DNA of 64,000 bases from Prorocentrum cordatum (GCA_963575745.1 CAUYUJ010015745.1:122001-186000); one strand, 5' to 3'; counted from the first letter of the stretch, positions 44,491 through 54,141 are shown. Numbers and translations are program-made. Notes: a model not told the origin generated them from the sequence alone.

Positions 44491-45060
44491 CCAGCCCTCT
44501 GGGCGTCGGTGGTTTGGAGCGTTTCCTCTTCCACTCCTCCTTCTTCCCCTTCGGGGAGGGGTTTACCCCTCCCCCTACCCCCTCCCCACTGACCTGGACA
44601 GGGGGGGCGGGGAGCGGTCAGAGCGTCCAAAACGGCCTCGCCGAGGAAGCCAAAATCATTGATTTTACCAAGGTTTTGGCCCCATTTTAGCCCCCCAGAG
44701 GGGGCAGCACTAATTGAAGCTCCCCTCTTCTTTGATCGATTTCCTCCAAGATGGCCCCAAGAAGCGCCCAGGATGCACCAAGAGGCCCCAAGATGGCCCC
44801 AAGATGGCCCCAAGAGGCCCCCAGGAGGCCCCCAAGAGGATCCCAAACGGCCCAAAGAGGCCCCGCACCCAAGACGCCGAAAAGCCCCTCAGGACGACCC
44901 TCTACTCGCCTGGGCGTCGTTTCTGGACGGGCTGGTGGGGATTTTCTTTTTTTACAGCCGCAGGCGGGAGCGCCAGCGGCGGGAGGTCGCGGGCGGGCCG
45001 CGGCCGCGACTAAATTACCAAACGCGCGCGGGGCCGCGGATCAGGCGGCTCACTACAGCG
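44491..45060. repeat. Composite dispersed repeat, copy 1
   Basis: The order is: CAGCCCTCTGGGCGT leader; a pyrimidine/GGGG part; AAAACGGCCTCGCCGAGGAAG; TTTGGCCCCATTTTAG; a CAAGATGGCCCC array; CTGGACGGGCTGGTGGGG; CAGCCGCAGGCGGGAGCGCC. It matches 52640-53560 nearly segment for segment. The region 44000-44490 before it has no recognised gene. Confidence 0.75.
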
Positions 45061-45679
45061 TCCAGGGCGGCGGAGCCGATGCAATCCAGAAGCCAGAGAC
45101 GGCCCCTGAACGGGCATGCAGCGGTGCGTCCAACGGGCCTGAGGTAGGCACCGAGGAGACCAAGCGCAGCCAAAATGGCGCGAGAGGCGTTCCCAAAGTC
45201 CAGGTGCGAACGAGAGGAACGTTCCCGAGGACGTAGATCCAAAGCCTGACGGGTAGCACAGACCGACTGGAGACGTAAGTCCAGCAGGATCCCGACGGCG
45301 GCAACGAGCAGCGACGCCAGAACGGCATCCAAAGTGTGAAGCATGTTGCCAAGAAACTGCCACACCGAGATGCTTCAGCCCAGACCCAGCGGGTGGAAGG
45401 GCGAAAGCTGGTGGGGATACGCGAAGCGTCTAGAATTCTTCCTCCTGTTCCTCCTCGGCCTCCTCTCCTCAAGGCCCATGAGCACACGCCAGGGCCTGAG
45501 GGTTGTAGGATTTAGCTCGCGGCGGCACCTTTGTGGCTCCGGCCACTCAGGGCGTCGCGGCAGCAGCCTCACACGCCGCGTGCCCGCACGGGCGGCGGGG
45601 TGGGGAAGCTCACGCGCTGGCCGTTGGCCCCAGGAGGTGATGGGCCTGTTTTCCGCCTCTACCACCATAAGTTAGAGGG

Positions 45680-45760
45680 GGAGGGGGTCCTCCTCCTCCT
45701 CCTCCTCCTCCTCCTCCTCCTCCTCCTCCTCCTTCCCCCCTCCTCCTCCTCCTTCCCCCC
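45680..45760. repeat. (CCT)n tract flanked by an inverted CCACCATAAGTT
   Basis: A CCT run is bracketed by ACCACCATAAGTTAGAGGGG on the left and CCCCTCCAACTTATGGTGGT on the right. These are complementary, so the tract sits in the loop of a strong fold-back (45658-45780). Confidence 0.8.
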
Positions 45761-45766
45761 TCCAAC

Positions 45767-46330
45767 TTATGGTGGTGGTGGTGGAAAACAAGCCCACCAC
45801 AGGAGGGGCCTGGAACTCGCCAAGTGTCGTGCGGTACCGTGCGGGTGTTGTTGCCCGCCCGGGCCCTGAGGCGGGGCAGCAGGTACCAAGCTCGCGGGCT
45901 CGTCCCGTGGCGCGGGCGGCCGCTGGAGGCCGTCTGGTGGCGCAGGACCCTCCTCGTCCTCTGCATCCCGCTTTCCCGTCCTGCCCCCCCTCTTATCCCA
46001 CATCGTTCTCCTCCTGCTTCGCCTCCTGCTCCTCCTCCTCCTCACTTCTTCCTCGCCGTCATGCTCGTCAGCACCCATGTCCTCCCTCAGCCCTGTTCCA
46101 GCACACTCCGTTCCCACGAGCTCCACGTCTGCAGTTACTTCCTCCAAGGCCGAATGCAATTGCAATGGAAGCTTATCGCCTGCCAGCGACAGCGCTCTGT
46201 CCAGCAAGCCCGCCACCGCCAGCGGCCGACCGGCCAGTCGCATCCACCTGCGGGGGACGGTTTGGCACAAGGCCGACCACCACCCTGGCCTCTTGTACCT
46301 TCCCCCGTCGCCTCGCGCCGCGACGAACAT
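45767..46330 (-). CDS. Possible exon, unknown protein
   Basis: Starts at ATG 46330; the frame is open further up, where it reads into the TIR of the family A element. Residues 1-95 have mixed, protein-like composition (around VAARGDGGRYKRPGWWSALC, then LLDRALSLAGDKLPLQLHSALEE). They are followed by an acidic part and an Arg/Ser-rich low-complexity tail that ends in the (CCT)n fold-back, so any true exon probably ends near 46040. No homology is recognised. It could be a chance GC-rich frame. Confidence 0.25.
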   Translation of the reverse strand: MFVAARGDGGRYKRPGWWSALCQTVPRRWMRLAGRPLAVAGLLDRALSLAGDKLPLQLHSALEEVTADVELVGTECAGTGLREDMGADEHDGEEEVRRRRSRRRSRRRTMWDKRGGRTGKRDAEDEEGPAPPDGLQRPPAPRDEPASLVPAAPPQGPGGQQHPHGTARHLASSRPLLWWACFPPPPP

Positions 46331-46388
46331 CCTGCGGAGACACGACCCAAGCTGTTTTAGGGCCAAAGGTGACCTGGCAGGGTAGTTC

Positions 46389-46535
46389 TTGAGCAGGGAC
46401 CGACCGTCGCGGCATTCATATAGGCCAACCACAACATGTTCATAGACCCCCCCCCCCCCCCAAAAAAAAACAACGCAAAAACAATGTTCTTAGAACATCG
46501 GCCTGGTGTATGAACACAAAACAATATGAGCAATA
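46389..46535. mobile_element. MITE-like element, family A, truncated copy
   Basis: The left end TTGAGCAGGGACCGACCGTC is intact, the interior shows a poly-C/poly-A insertion, and ATGTTCTTAGAACAT and AAAACAATAT match the interior of copy 51439-51654. The right end is missing and the element passes straight into the CAT microsatellite. Confidence 0.6.
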
Positions 46536-46539
46536 ACTA

Positions 46540-47006
46540 TTCTCATCACCTCATCAGATTCAGCATCAGCATAAGCATCAGCATCATCATCATCAGCATC
46601 ATCAGCATCATGATCATCATCATGATCATGGGCATCGTCATCATCATCATCATCAGCAGCAGCAGCATCATCATCATCATCAGCAACAACATCATCATCA
46701 TCATCATCATCAGCATCATGATCATGATCATGATCATGATCATCATTATCATCAGTATCAGCATCAGCATCAGCATCATCATCAGCATCATCATCACCAT
46801 CATCAGCATCGCCATCGTCAGCATCCTCATCACCAGCAGCAGCAGCATCATCAGCAGCAGCGTCATCATCAGCAGCAGCATCATCAGCAGCACCAGCAGC
46901 ATCATCAGCAGCACCAGCAGCATCGTCATCATCGTCATTGACATCGTCATCAGCAGCATCATCATCAGCATCAGCATCATCATCATCATCAGCATCAGCA
47001 TCATCG

Positions 47007-47047
<41 letters not shown>

Positions 47048-47306
47048 GTAGCATCATCATCAGCATCCTCATCATCATCAACAACAACATCATGACTTCA
47101 TCAGCAGCAGCATAATCATCATCGTCATCAGCACCAGTCTTAGCATTATCATCATGAGCAGCATCATCATCATCATAATCATCATCAGCAGCAGCATCAG
47201 CATCAGCATCATCTTCACCATCACCAGCAGTATCATCATCAGCATCATCATCACCACCAACAGCATCATCATGATCATCATCAGCATCATCAGCGTCATC
47301 ATCACA

Positions 47307-47340
<34 letters not shown>

Positions 47341-47365
47341 TCAGCATCATCATCATCATCAACAA

Positions 47366-47397
<32 letters not shown>

Positions 47398-47400
47398 GCA
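46540..47400. repeat. (CATCAG)n / (ATC)n microsatellite
   Basis: About 860 bases of CAT, CAG and CAC triplets with a pure (CAT)n core near 47010-47045. The plus-strand Ile/Ser frame and the minus-strand Met/Leu frame are artefacts. A C-rich stretch follows at 47430-47480. Confidence 0.95.
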
Positions 47401-47489
47401 GACCCATCCTACCCAACATCCCTATCCCACTCACCCCCGCCCCTCCCCCTTCCCCTCCCCCTCCCCCTCCCCCTCCCCATGCTCACTTC

Positions 47490-48345
47490 CACATTCACCC
47501 TCCATCCCTCCCATCCTCACTGGGAAGGTGCAGGGCCGAACGTGCGAGAAGGACCGTGCAGAGCGAGCTCGCGCAAAAGCAAGCGAGAGGCCGTGCACGA
47601 GCAGAGGAGGCTCGATGGCCAATCCACTGCGGGGAAACGGTCCCCCGGTGACATCGTAGCACACAGAGTACCTTAAGAATTCCAAGGGGCGCGGGGGACC
47701 CAGACCCCTGACGCCTTGATTTTTTCTCACAACGTCGACCCGCAAAGGTCTCGACCCCTTGCCTGGGACCCGCTTGACATCTTGAGCAATTTTCTGACGG
47801 CCCCGAGGCCCAGCGATGGCCTCTATAAAGACATAACTCCCCTCGTGATTTTTGTCCCAGCGCGAGGGGGTGGAGGGATATGCGTCTCAGACTGGTACGT
47901 CCGGGCTCACGGACAGGCGCTGGTGCTCCCCGTGTGCCGCCGGCAAGGCCGCGCGGCCAAGCTCGGCGGTGACCCATCCCCGACTCCCGACGCCGCAATT
48001 GTTGCGCAACGTCGACCCCCAGAGGCCTGGACCCCTTCCCAGGGAGCGGTCTTCCGTCCCTGGTTGTTTCTTAGACGGTCCCGGGGAATGGTGAGGCCCC
48101 CCAGAGGCTGAAAATAGCCAAAAACCTCCAGTCGTGTTTTTGTTCACAGCGCGGGTGGAGGGTCCTCTGCTCCCCCTCACAACGCGGGGGGGGGTCCTCT
48201 GCTCCCCCTCCCTGGCGCTCGCCCGCCCGCTGTACTGCGTGCCGTCGTAGGCCACCCGCAGGCGGCAGCGCGCCGCGCCTGGCGCCAGCGGTCTCTTCCA
48301 CGGAGGCGAACCTTCCTCGGGCGCCGCGCGAGTATGGGGGAAGGG
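47490..48345. other. No gene recognised
   Basis: GC-rich sequence. AACGTCGACCC(G/C)CA(A/G)AGG is present twice (near 47732 and 48010), each followed by a similar context, suggesting a diverged 275-base duplication. Short frames only. Confidence 0.4.
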
Positions 48346-48349
48346 AGCA

Positions 48350-48620
48350 GGATTGAGGAGGAGAAGGAAAGGAGGAGGAGCAGCAGCAGGAGGAAGACGA
48401 GGAGGAGGACCAGGGGGAGGAGGATTGAGGAGGAGGAGGAGGAGAAGAAGGAGGAGGAGGAGGAGGAGGAGCAGGAGGAAGACGAGGAGGAGGACCAGGC
48501 GGAGGAGGATTGAGGAGGAGGAGGAAGAGGAGGAGGAGGAGGAAGAGGAGGAAGACGAGGAGGAGAAAGAGGAAGACGAGGAGGAAGGGTGAGTACAGGT
48601 GAGGAGGAGGAGGAGGAGGA
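48350..48620. repeat. GGA purine tract with internal duplication
   Basis: Purine tract in which GACGAGGAGGAGGACC and its neighbourhood occur twice (near 48400 and 48485), suggesting a tandem duplication of about 85 bases within the tract. Confidence 0.85.
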
Positions 48621-48715
48621 GGAATGAGTCAACATGGCACCGAAGACCCACATGATGCCCCCAAGAGGGCCCCAAGAGAGCCCCAGGAGCCCCTCAAAAG
48701 GCCCCCAAGAGAGCC

Positions 48716-48964
48716 CCAAGAAGCCCCACGAGGCCCCAAAAGGGCTCCCCAAAAAGGTCACAAAGCGACCCCAGAGGGAACCATTTTTAGCAGGGTGCTA
48801 GGTGTCCCAGGTGTGCGCGCACGGTGCAGAGACGCTTCTCCCAAGAAGCCCCACGAGGCCCCAAAAGGGCTCCCCAAAAAGGTCACAAAGCGACCCAAGA
48901 GGGAACCATTTTTAGCAGGGTGCTGGGTGTCCCAGGTGTGCGCACGGTGCAGAGACGCTTCTAC
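48716..48964. repeat. Recent 125-base tandem duplication
   Basis: Two head-to-tail copies (48716-48840 and 48841-48964) are almost identical, differing by a base or two and a two-base indel (GTGTGCGCGC against GTGTGCGC). Each contains AAGAAGCCCCACGAGG and ends CAGAGACGCTTCT. The high identity implies a recent event. The frame reading through them (48624-49166) is not supported as a gene. Confidence 0.85.
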
Positions 48965-49453
48965 GACAACGCCCACAGAAAGAGGGGCCCCCAGGCTCCC
49001 AAGGGGTAGGCGGAGAGGCGTAAGCCGAGGACCAACCAACACCCTTGGGCCTGCAGGAGACCCGAACGCATCCGTGCCCACCGCCTCCCCACGCTCGGGG
49101 AGACCGCCTCCGAGGGCGGTGGATCTGTATGACACCCTTGCGGCAGGAGACCCCGCACAACTTTGACCTGTTCGCGACGGGGGGGGGGACCACGAGGGGC
49201 CACAGATTCCGGGAGCCTGGCATCCCCCTCCCGGGTGCCAAAAGAGCAAGACCTGCAGGCCCTTTACGAACAAGCTGGCTAGTGGGGGGGGGCACCGAGG
49301 TACCCATACCGCTGTTCCCCGGACCCCTCCCGGGCCGCGTCCCGACGGGAGTTCCGACGAGAACGCCACGGGACGCCGCAGTGCCGACGGGGGCCCTGCA
49401 GCACGAGCTGCGGCACAGCCATCGTGCTACCAGATGGATCGCAGAGAAAGGAT

Positions 49454-49529
49454 AGGGGGCCACATGCGAACCCTACCCCTACCCCCCACGATTTCTGAGG
49501 GGGAGGGTAGGGTTCGCATGTGGCCCCCT
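49454..49529. other. Near-perfect palindrome, stem about 31-33 bases
   Basis: AGGGGGCCACATGCGAACCC followed by TACCCCTACCCCC is mirrored by its reverse complement ending at 49529, with a loop of about 12 bases (CACGATTTCTGA). Differences between arms are a one- or two-base indel in the inner C/G part. Confidence 0.9.
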
Positions 49530-49702
49530 AAAGGAACCCGGGGGCTTCTCTGGCCACGGCGGTCCTGGGCCACGAACAAGGTCCACGACTGGAGTCTCAG
49601 GAACGGCCCGCGACCCCGCGTCCCGCCTGAGCCCCAAGCGGTCCTCAGCTCAGCGTCTTGACTGCAGTTTCGGCATCCTTTCCAGCCCTGACCTCAGGCA
49701 GA

Positions 49703-49850
49703 CGAGCGCGTGCCACCACTCGCCAACTAGCTACTCGCAAACGGCCTGGATCCGCCACAGGGGATCTACGATAGGATACATCAAAGCAGACATGTGTTTG
49801 GGGGGGAAGTTTGCGGGTAAGCTCTTTGCGAGTAGTGGAACGCGCTCGGC
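49703..49850. mobile_element. MITE-like element, family E, copy 1
   Basis: Left end GAGCGCGTGCCACCACTCGC and right end GCGAGTAGTGGAACGCGCTC form an inverted repeat of about 36 bases. The interior shares CTGGATCC(G/C)CCAC and GGGGATCTACGATA with copy 2 (51916-52060). No coding capacity. Confidence 0.75.
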
Positions 49851-50269
49851 GATTGGGGCAGAAATCCCACCACCCTCGCCGCGGTCGTCGCCTGCGGCGC
49901 CCGGAAACGCCTCGTCGATCGGCAGCGCCGCCCCGACCCGGCCCGCCATCGGAGACCGCTTCGGGCCGCCATCGGAGCGCAATCGGAGGAGGGGGAGGAG
50001 GGGGAGGAGGAGGACTCTGAGACTCTACGCTTCCTTGAAGGGTAGAAGGTCCCCAGGTGGTTGGGCAGTACACGAGCAGCCAGCTTTGCGGGCCTGACGG
50101 CCCGCAGCGAGCCTCGGCCGGATCGCTCCTGCTTGAATGGGTGTGGTAGCCATTTTGGTAGCCATTGTGGCCGCTGTCTGGATATCGCATGTGCTGTGTT
50201 GCTAAGGGGCGCGCGCCCCACGGACCCTTGGCCGTGCACTTTTGGCCAGGGACACAGGATGGGGAAGCA

Positions 50270-50340
50270 CGGAGGGAGAGAAGAAGAAGAAGAAGAAGAA
50301 GACGAAGACGAAGAAGAAGAAGGAGCAGGAGGAGGAGGAA
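50270..50340. repeat. (GAA)n tract
   Basis: AAGAAGAAG words over about 70 bases. Surrounding sequence 49850-50890 has GC-rich frames but nothing recognised. Confidence 0.85.
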
Positions 50341-50896
50341 GCGGATCTGTTCCCTGTACAACGCTGCACCTCTGCAGATCGACGTCAGGGGCCACGCGAG
50401 CCGAGGGCAGCCACCACGAAGACCCCGGCGGAGTGGAGCGGCGGCACGCGAGAGGCGCACCGCTGCACCTCGAGGCAGGCGAGGCCACCTCTGTGCATCG
50501 ACCTCCGGAGACGGACGACTTGACCACACGCAGGGGATGCGGGGCGCAGGTCGAAGCCCAGGCGGAGCGCAGCCAGAGCCCCATCGGAGCCAAAAACATC
50601 CGAGCCTACAGCTGAAACGCTGTCATAAAGGAACCCTACATGAGAAACGAGGCCCCTTCTTTCCATAAGTTACACTTCGACGTTCCGACCGAAGTCCGAA
50701 GGACAACCTAAAACAAATCGTAAAGCAATTAAAGGACACTCAACTCCTCCCCACATGGGTTCCTTCTTCAGCGGCCCGACTGTACTGTGAGGGCCGACGC
50801 TGCAACAACGATGCCACATCGCAAAAAAACAGCCCCAGACCCCTGCACGTTTCGAGCCGGATCGATCTGTGAGGGTCCCAGGGCCCGACACTGTTC

Positions 50897-51056
50897 GGTG
50901 GGAACTCATGAGAGCTTTCTATACCATCTTGTCAGCTCTTGCGAATCGACGCTTATCGACGCTTGCCGACGCTAAATCGACGCTCCTCGACGCTAAATCG
51001 GACCTATCTCATCGACTACCAGACGCTAGTCGACACTAACTCATGCATCTCCACAT
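50897..51056. mobile_element. MITE-like element, family D, copy 2 (right end lost)
   Basis: Left end GGTGGGAACTCATGAGAGC, then CCATCTTGTCAGCTCTTGCG as in the other copies, then GACGCTTATC/GACGCTAAATC words and CTATCTCATCGACTACCAGA. The expected right end is missing after about 51045. Confidence 0.65.
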
Positions 51057-51438
51057 GGTGTTGGCGGAAATGGGGGAGGCGACAAACCGCCGCTTTTGCA
51101 AGCCAAGCGGCGCTCAAAGCATTACCAAACCTCCTTCGGGGCCCGAATCATCATTCAATGTGCCTCACTTTCTCTCCATGTGTTTCGATTTTTGAGTTTC
51201 TCTCAATTCGTCCTAATTTCTGCAAGTTTTTGACCTGGCGGCGCGCTCAACTTTCGCCTCCCCCGCTGGCGCCACACAAGGAAACGCCGGGTCCCGGGCC
51301 CGTCCCGAGGATTCCCCCAGGACCCGATCTTCATCCCGGGCCGCTTTCCGACACTTTCGGGGTCCGTGGAGGGCCCCGAGAGCACCGACACGGAGAAAAA
51401 CCTCAGGACCCGCGTCCCTCAGGACCCGATTCCGCCAT

Positions 51439-51654
51439 TTGAGCAGGGATCGGCCGTCCCAGATTGCTGTAGGCCTACCACAACACTGTTCGAAGAACAA
51501 AAGCACGGTTCTTAGAGCACAAACCTCATGTACTAAAACAAAACAATATCGGCCAGAAATGTTGTGATAACATTTCGTGCAAGCCAAAGAACATTCTTAG
51601 AGCATTCGTTGGTGGACCTACAGGCAAGCCGGGGCGTTTCGCCACTGCTTGAGC
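51439..51654. mobile_element. MITE-like element, family A, copy 2
   Basis: Both ends are present (TTGAGCAGGGATCGGCCGTC and GGGCGTTTCGCCACTGCTT), about 215 bases. Interior words GGTTCTTAGAGCA, AAAACAAAACAATATC and ATTCTTAGAGCATT form nested inverted repeats. CCTCAGGACCCG words flank the element on both sides, possibly part of the preferred target or of an older repeat. Confidence 0.75.
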
Positions 51655-51730
51655 GGAGGGCCCCGACAGCCCGGAAACGGCGGAACACCTCAGGACCCGT
51701 TTCCCTCAGGACCCGCTGACCCCATGGCGA

Positions 51731-51913
51731 GGTGGCAACTCATGGGAGCCTCTCATACCAGCTTGTCGGCTCTTGCGAATCGACCCTAATGGACGCTAAA
51801 TCGACGCTAACCGACGCTCAATCAGAGCTATCTCATCGACCCCCAGACGCTACTCGACGCGAAACGACGCGAGAGACGGAATTCAGAGGCTACACCAGGC
51901 TCCCATGATCTTA
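51731..51913. mobile_element. MITE-like element, family D, copy 3
   Basis: Left end GGTGGCAACTCATGGGAGC, interior GACGCTAAATC words, right end GGCTCCCATGATC. The outer few bases of the right end are replaced by the family E element that starts at 51916, so family E probably inserted at or next to this end. Confidence 0.7.
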
Positions 51914-51915
51914 GA

Positions 51916-52060
51916 CAAGCGCGCTCCACTACTTGCAAAGTAGCTACTCGCAAATGGCCTGGATCCCCCACGGGGGATCTACGATAAATGACAGCAAAGC
52001 AGGCATGTGTTTTTCTGACGTTTGCGAGTAGGCACTTTGCGAGTGGTGGAACGCGCTCGG
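51916..52060. mobile_element. MITE-like element, family E, copy 2
   Basis: Left arm AAGCGCGCTCCACTACTTGC then AAAGTAGCTACTCGCAAA; right arm is the inverted counterpart ending GTGGTGGAACGCGCTCGG. Arms of about 36 bases differ at about seven sites. Interior GGATCCCCCACGGGGGATC is itself a palindrome. Confidence 0.8.
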
Positions 52061-52100
52061 CAGGATCTGTTGCCGAAAGGACCCGTTTCCCTCAGGACCC

Positions 52101-52317
52101 GCTGCCCCCATGGTTGTGGATGCCATGACAATGGACACCAGAACAATCCGATCATTGAATGAAACCTGTGTTTAACATGTTTGAAACTTGTTCGGCCAAT
52201 AGTTTAATCATGTGTTTGCATGTTTGACACATGTTTAGAACATGGTTTAACTATGTGGAAGTTATTTGCCAACATGTTTCCTCTCGTTCGATCGTCGTCC
52301 ACACACCCATGGCAGCT
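52101..52317. mobile_element. MITE-like element, family F, copy 1
   Basis: Left end GCTGCCCCCATGGTTGTGGA and right end, inverted, GCTGCCATGGGTGTGTGGA. The interior is A/T-richer and carries many ACATGTTT/AAACATG words in both orientations. A left-end fragment lies at 52581-52640, a right-hand portion at 54955-55100, and a related left-hand portion at 41725-41880. Confidence 0.65.
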
Positions 52318-52322
52318 CAGAG

Positions 52323-52554
52323 TTGAGCAGGGACCGACAGTCCTGGCATTCCTATAAGCCTACCACGACATGTTCTGAGAACCCAGAAATGTGCTATTCG
52401 CAAAAACCGTGTTCTTAGAACATGAGCCCGAAGTGCTAAAACAAGACAGTCTCAGCCAAAAATGTTCTCAGAACATGTCGTGCAAACCACAAAAGGTTCT
52501 TAAACATTATTTGGTAGGCCTATCGGCGAGCCAAGACGCTTCGCCACTGCTTGA
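52323..52554. mobile_element. MITE-like element, family A, copy 3
   Basis: Complete copy of about 232 bases: TTGAGCAGGGACCGACAGTC at left, AGACGCTTCGCCACTGCTT at right, with ATAGGCCTACC-type words closing each arm. GTTCTTAGAACATG and TGTTCTCAGAACATG palindromes are inside. It lies six bases after the family F element. Confidence 0.8.
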
Positions 52555-52639
52555 GAGAGCGGCAGCGGCGGCGGCGCCTCAGGACCCGCTGCCCCCATGG
52601 TTGTGGACGCCATGACAATAAACACCCTAACAATCTGGT

Positions 52640-53560
52640 CACTGAATCCAATCAGCCCTCTGGGCGTAGGTGGTTTAGGGCGTGTCCTCTTCCACCCCTC
52701 CTTCTTCCCTTTCGGGTACGGGGTTCGCCCCTCCCCCTACCCCCTTCTCCATGGACCTGGACGGGGGGACCGCGGGTAGTTAGAGCATCCAAGACGGCCT
52801 CGGCGAGGAAGCAAAAATCGTAGGTTTTACTAGGATGTTGGCCCCATTTTGGCCTCCTGGGGGGGGGGGACCGTACTTGAGGAACCCCCCTTCGTTGACC
52901 GATCTCCTCCAAGATGGCCCCAAGAAGCGCCCAGGAGGCCCCAAGAGGTCCCAAGATGGCCCCAAGATGGCCCCAAGAGGCCCCCAAGAGGCCCCCAGGA
53001 GGCCCCCCAAAGGACCCCAAGCGGCCCCAAGAGGCCCCCCCGAGGCACCCAAGACGCCGAAGAGCCCCCTACGACCGCCAAGAGACCCCGAAGACGTCCC
53101 AAGACGCCCAAGAGATACCCCCACAGGCTCCGAGAAGCATCCAAGAGACCTCTGGCCGTTTTGCTTGCTCTCCTCCTCCTCCTTCCTCCTATCCTTTCTC
53201 ATCCTCCTCCTCCCCCTCCGCCTCCTCATTCTCCTTATCATTTTCATCCTCCTTCTCCCTACTCCCTCATCCATCCATCTAATTTTCTCCTTCGCCCCTT
53301 TTCTGCTTCACGCGGATCGGCCGTCCCCCTCTTTGCTCCCGCGCTTCCCTGATCACCTCTCAACTCGCCTGGACATCGTTTCTGGATGGGCTGGTGGGGA
53401 CACTTTTGGTTAGCAGCCGCAGGCGAGAGCGCCAGCGGCGAGTAAGATCCAAACGGGCCGCGCGGGGGCCTAATTGCCTAGCGCGGAGCAGAGCAGGGCC
53501 GCTGGTGGGATACTTCTTAGTCAGCGGCCGCAGGCGAGAGCGCCAGCGGCGAGTCCAGTC
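52640..53560. repeat. Composite dispersed repeat, copy 2
   Basis: Repeats the segment order of 44491-45060 (CAGCCCTCTGGGCGT, AAGACGGCCTCGGCGAGGAAG, GGCCCCATTTTGG, a CAAGATGGCCCC array, CTGGATGGGCTGGTGGGG, CCGCAGGCGAGAGCGCC). A CT-rich insert at 53160-53350 is absent from copy 1. The last module is repeated at 53500-53560. Confidence 0.75.
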
Positions 53561-53649
53561 AAAGCGGTCCGCGCAAAACGAATTAACCTAAAACGGTGGG
53601 CCGAAGCCTCACGCGGCACTTCGGCGGCCAGGCCGGCGAGTGGAAGGGG

Positions 53650-53688
53650 GCTGACGGCAACTGCTGGGAAGCTGCAGTTGCCGTCAGC
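53650..53688. other. Perfect 15-base-stem hairpin
   Basis: GCTGACGGCAACTGC, a 9-base loop, then its exact complement GCAGTTGCCGTCAGC. It is flanked by two CAACGCGCATG-like words. Confidence 0.85.
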
Positions 53689-53904
53689 CTGCAACGCGCA
53701 TGCAACGCGCTGCAAAGATGGGCTGGCTGCCAGGGTGGCCGGCGGCCAGGGTCTGCGAGCGGCGCTGGTGGGGATATGTTTTTGTTCGGCGGCCCGCAAG
53801 GAAAAGTCCAGAGGGCGTGTCAAAAGGCAATGGGGCGCAATGCCAGATAACTAGTGAAGGCCAGGCCACGACTGGACTGGTGGGGATAGATTTCATATAT
53901 ATAT

Positions 53905-53907
53905 AAT

Positions 53908-53944
<37 letters not shown>

Positions 53945-54077
53945 GTAATACTAATGATAAGAATAATAATAACAATAATAATAATGATGATGATGATAAT
54001 AATAATAATGATAATGTGTATATATATATGCATATATATATATATATATGAGCCAAAAAACAACAACAACAACAACC

Positions 54078-54140
<63 letters not shown>
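53905..54140. repeat. (ATA)n, (TA)n and (CAA)n microsatellites
   Basis: ATAATA words at 53905-54010, TATATATG at 54015-54050, and CAACAA words at 54058-54140. Afterwards the module CGCAGGCGGAAGCGCCGGCGGCG resumes, so the microsatellites interrupt a copy of the composite repeat's terminal module. Positions 54260-54950 contain a CAACCCAGGGAGTCTGA duplication and no supported gene. Confidence 0.9.

Positions 54141-54141
<1 letters not shown>

Noticed and set aside
46526-47095. Ile/Ser frame and the overlapping Met/Leu frame
   Set aside because: Both are readings of the CATCAG microsatellite.
54051-54065. GAGCCAAAA word as a spliced-leader relic
   Set aside because: Only about 10 bases match and it lies at the start of a CAA microsatellite, with no frame in the right place.
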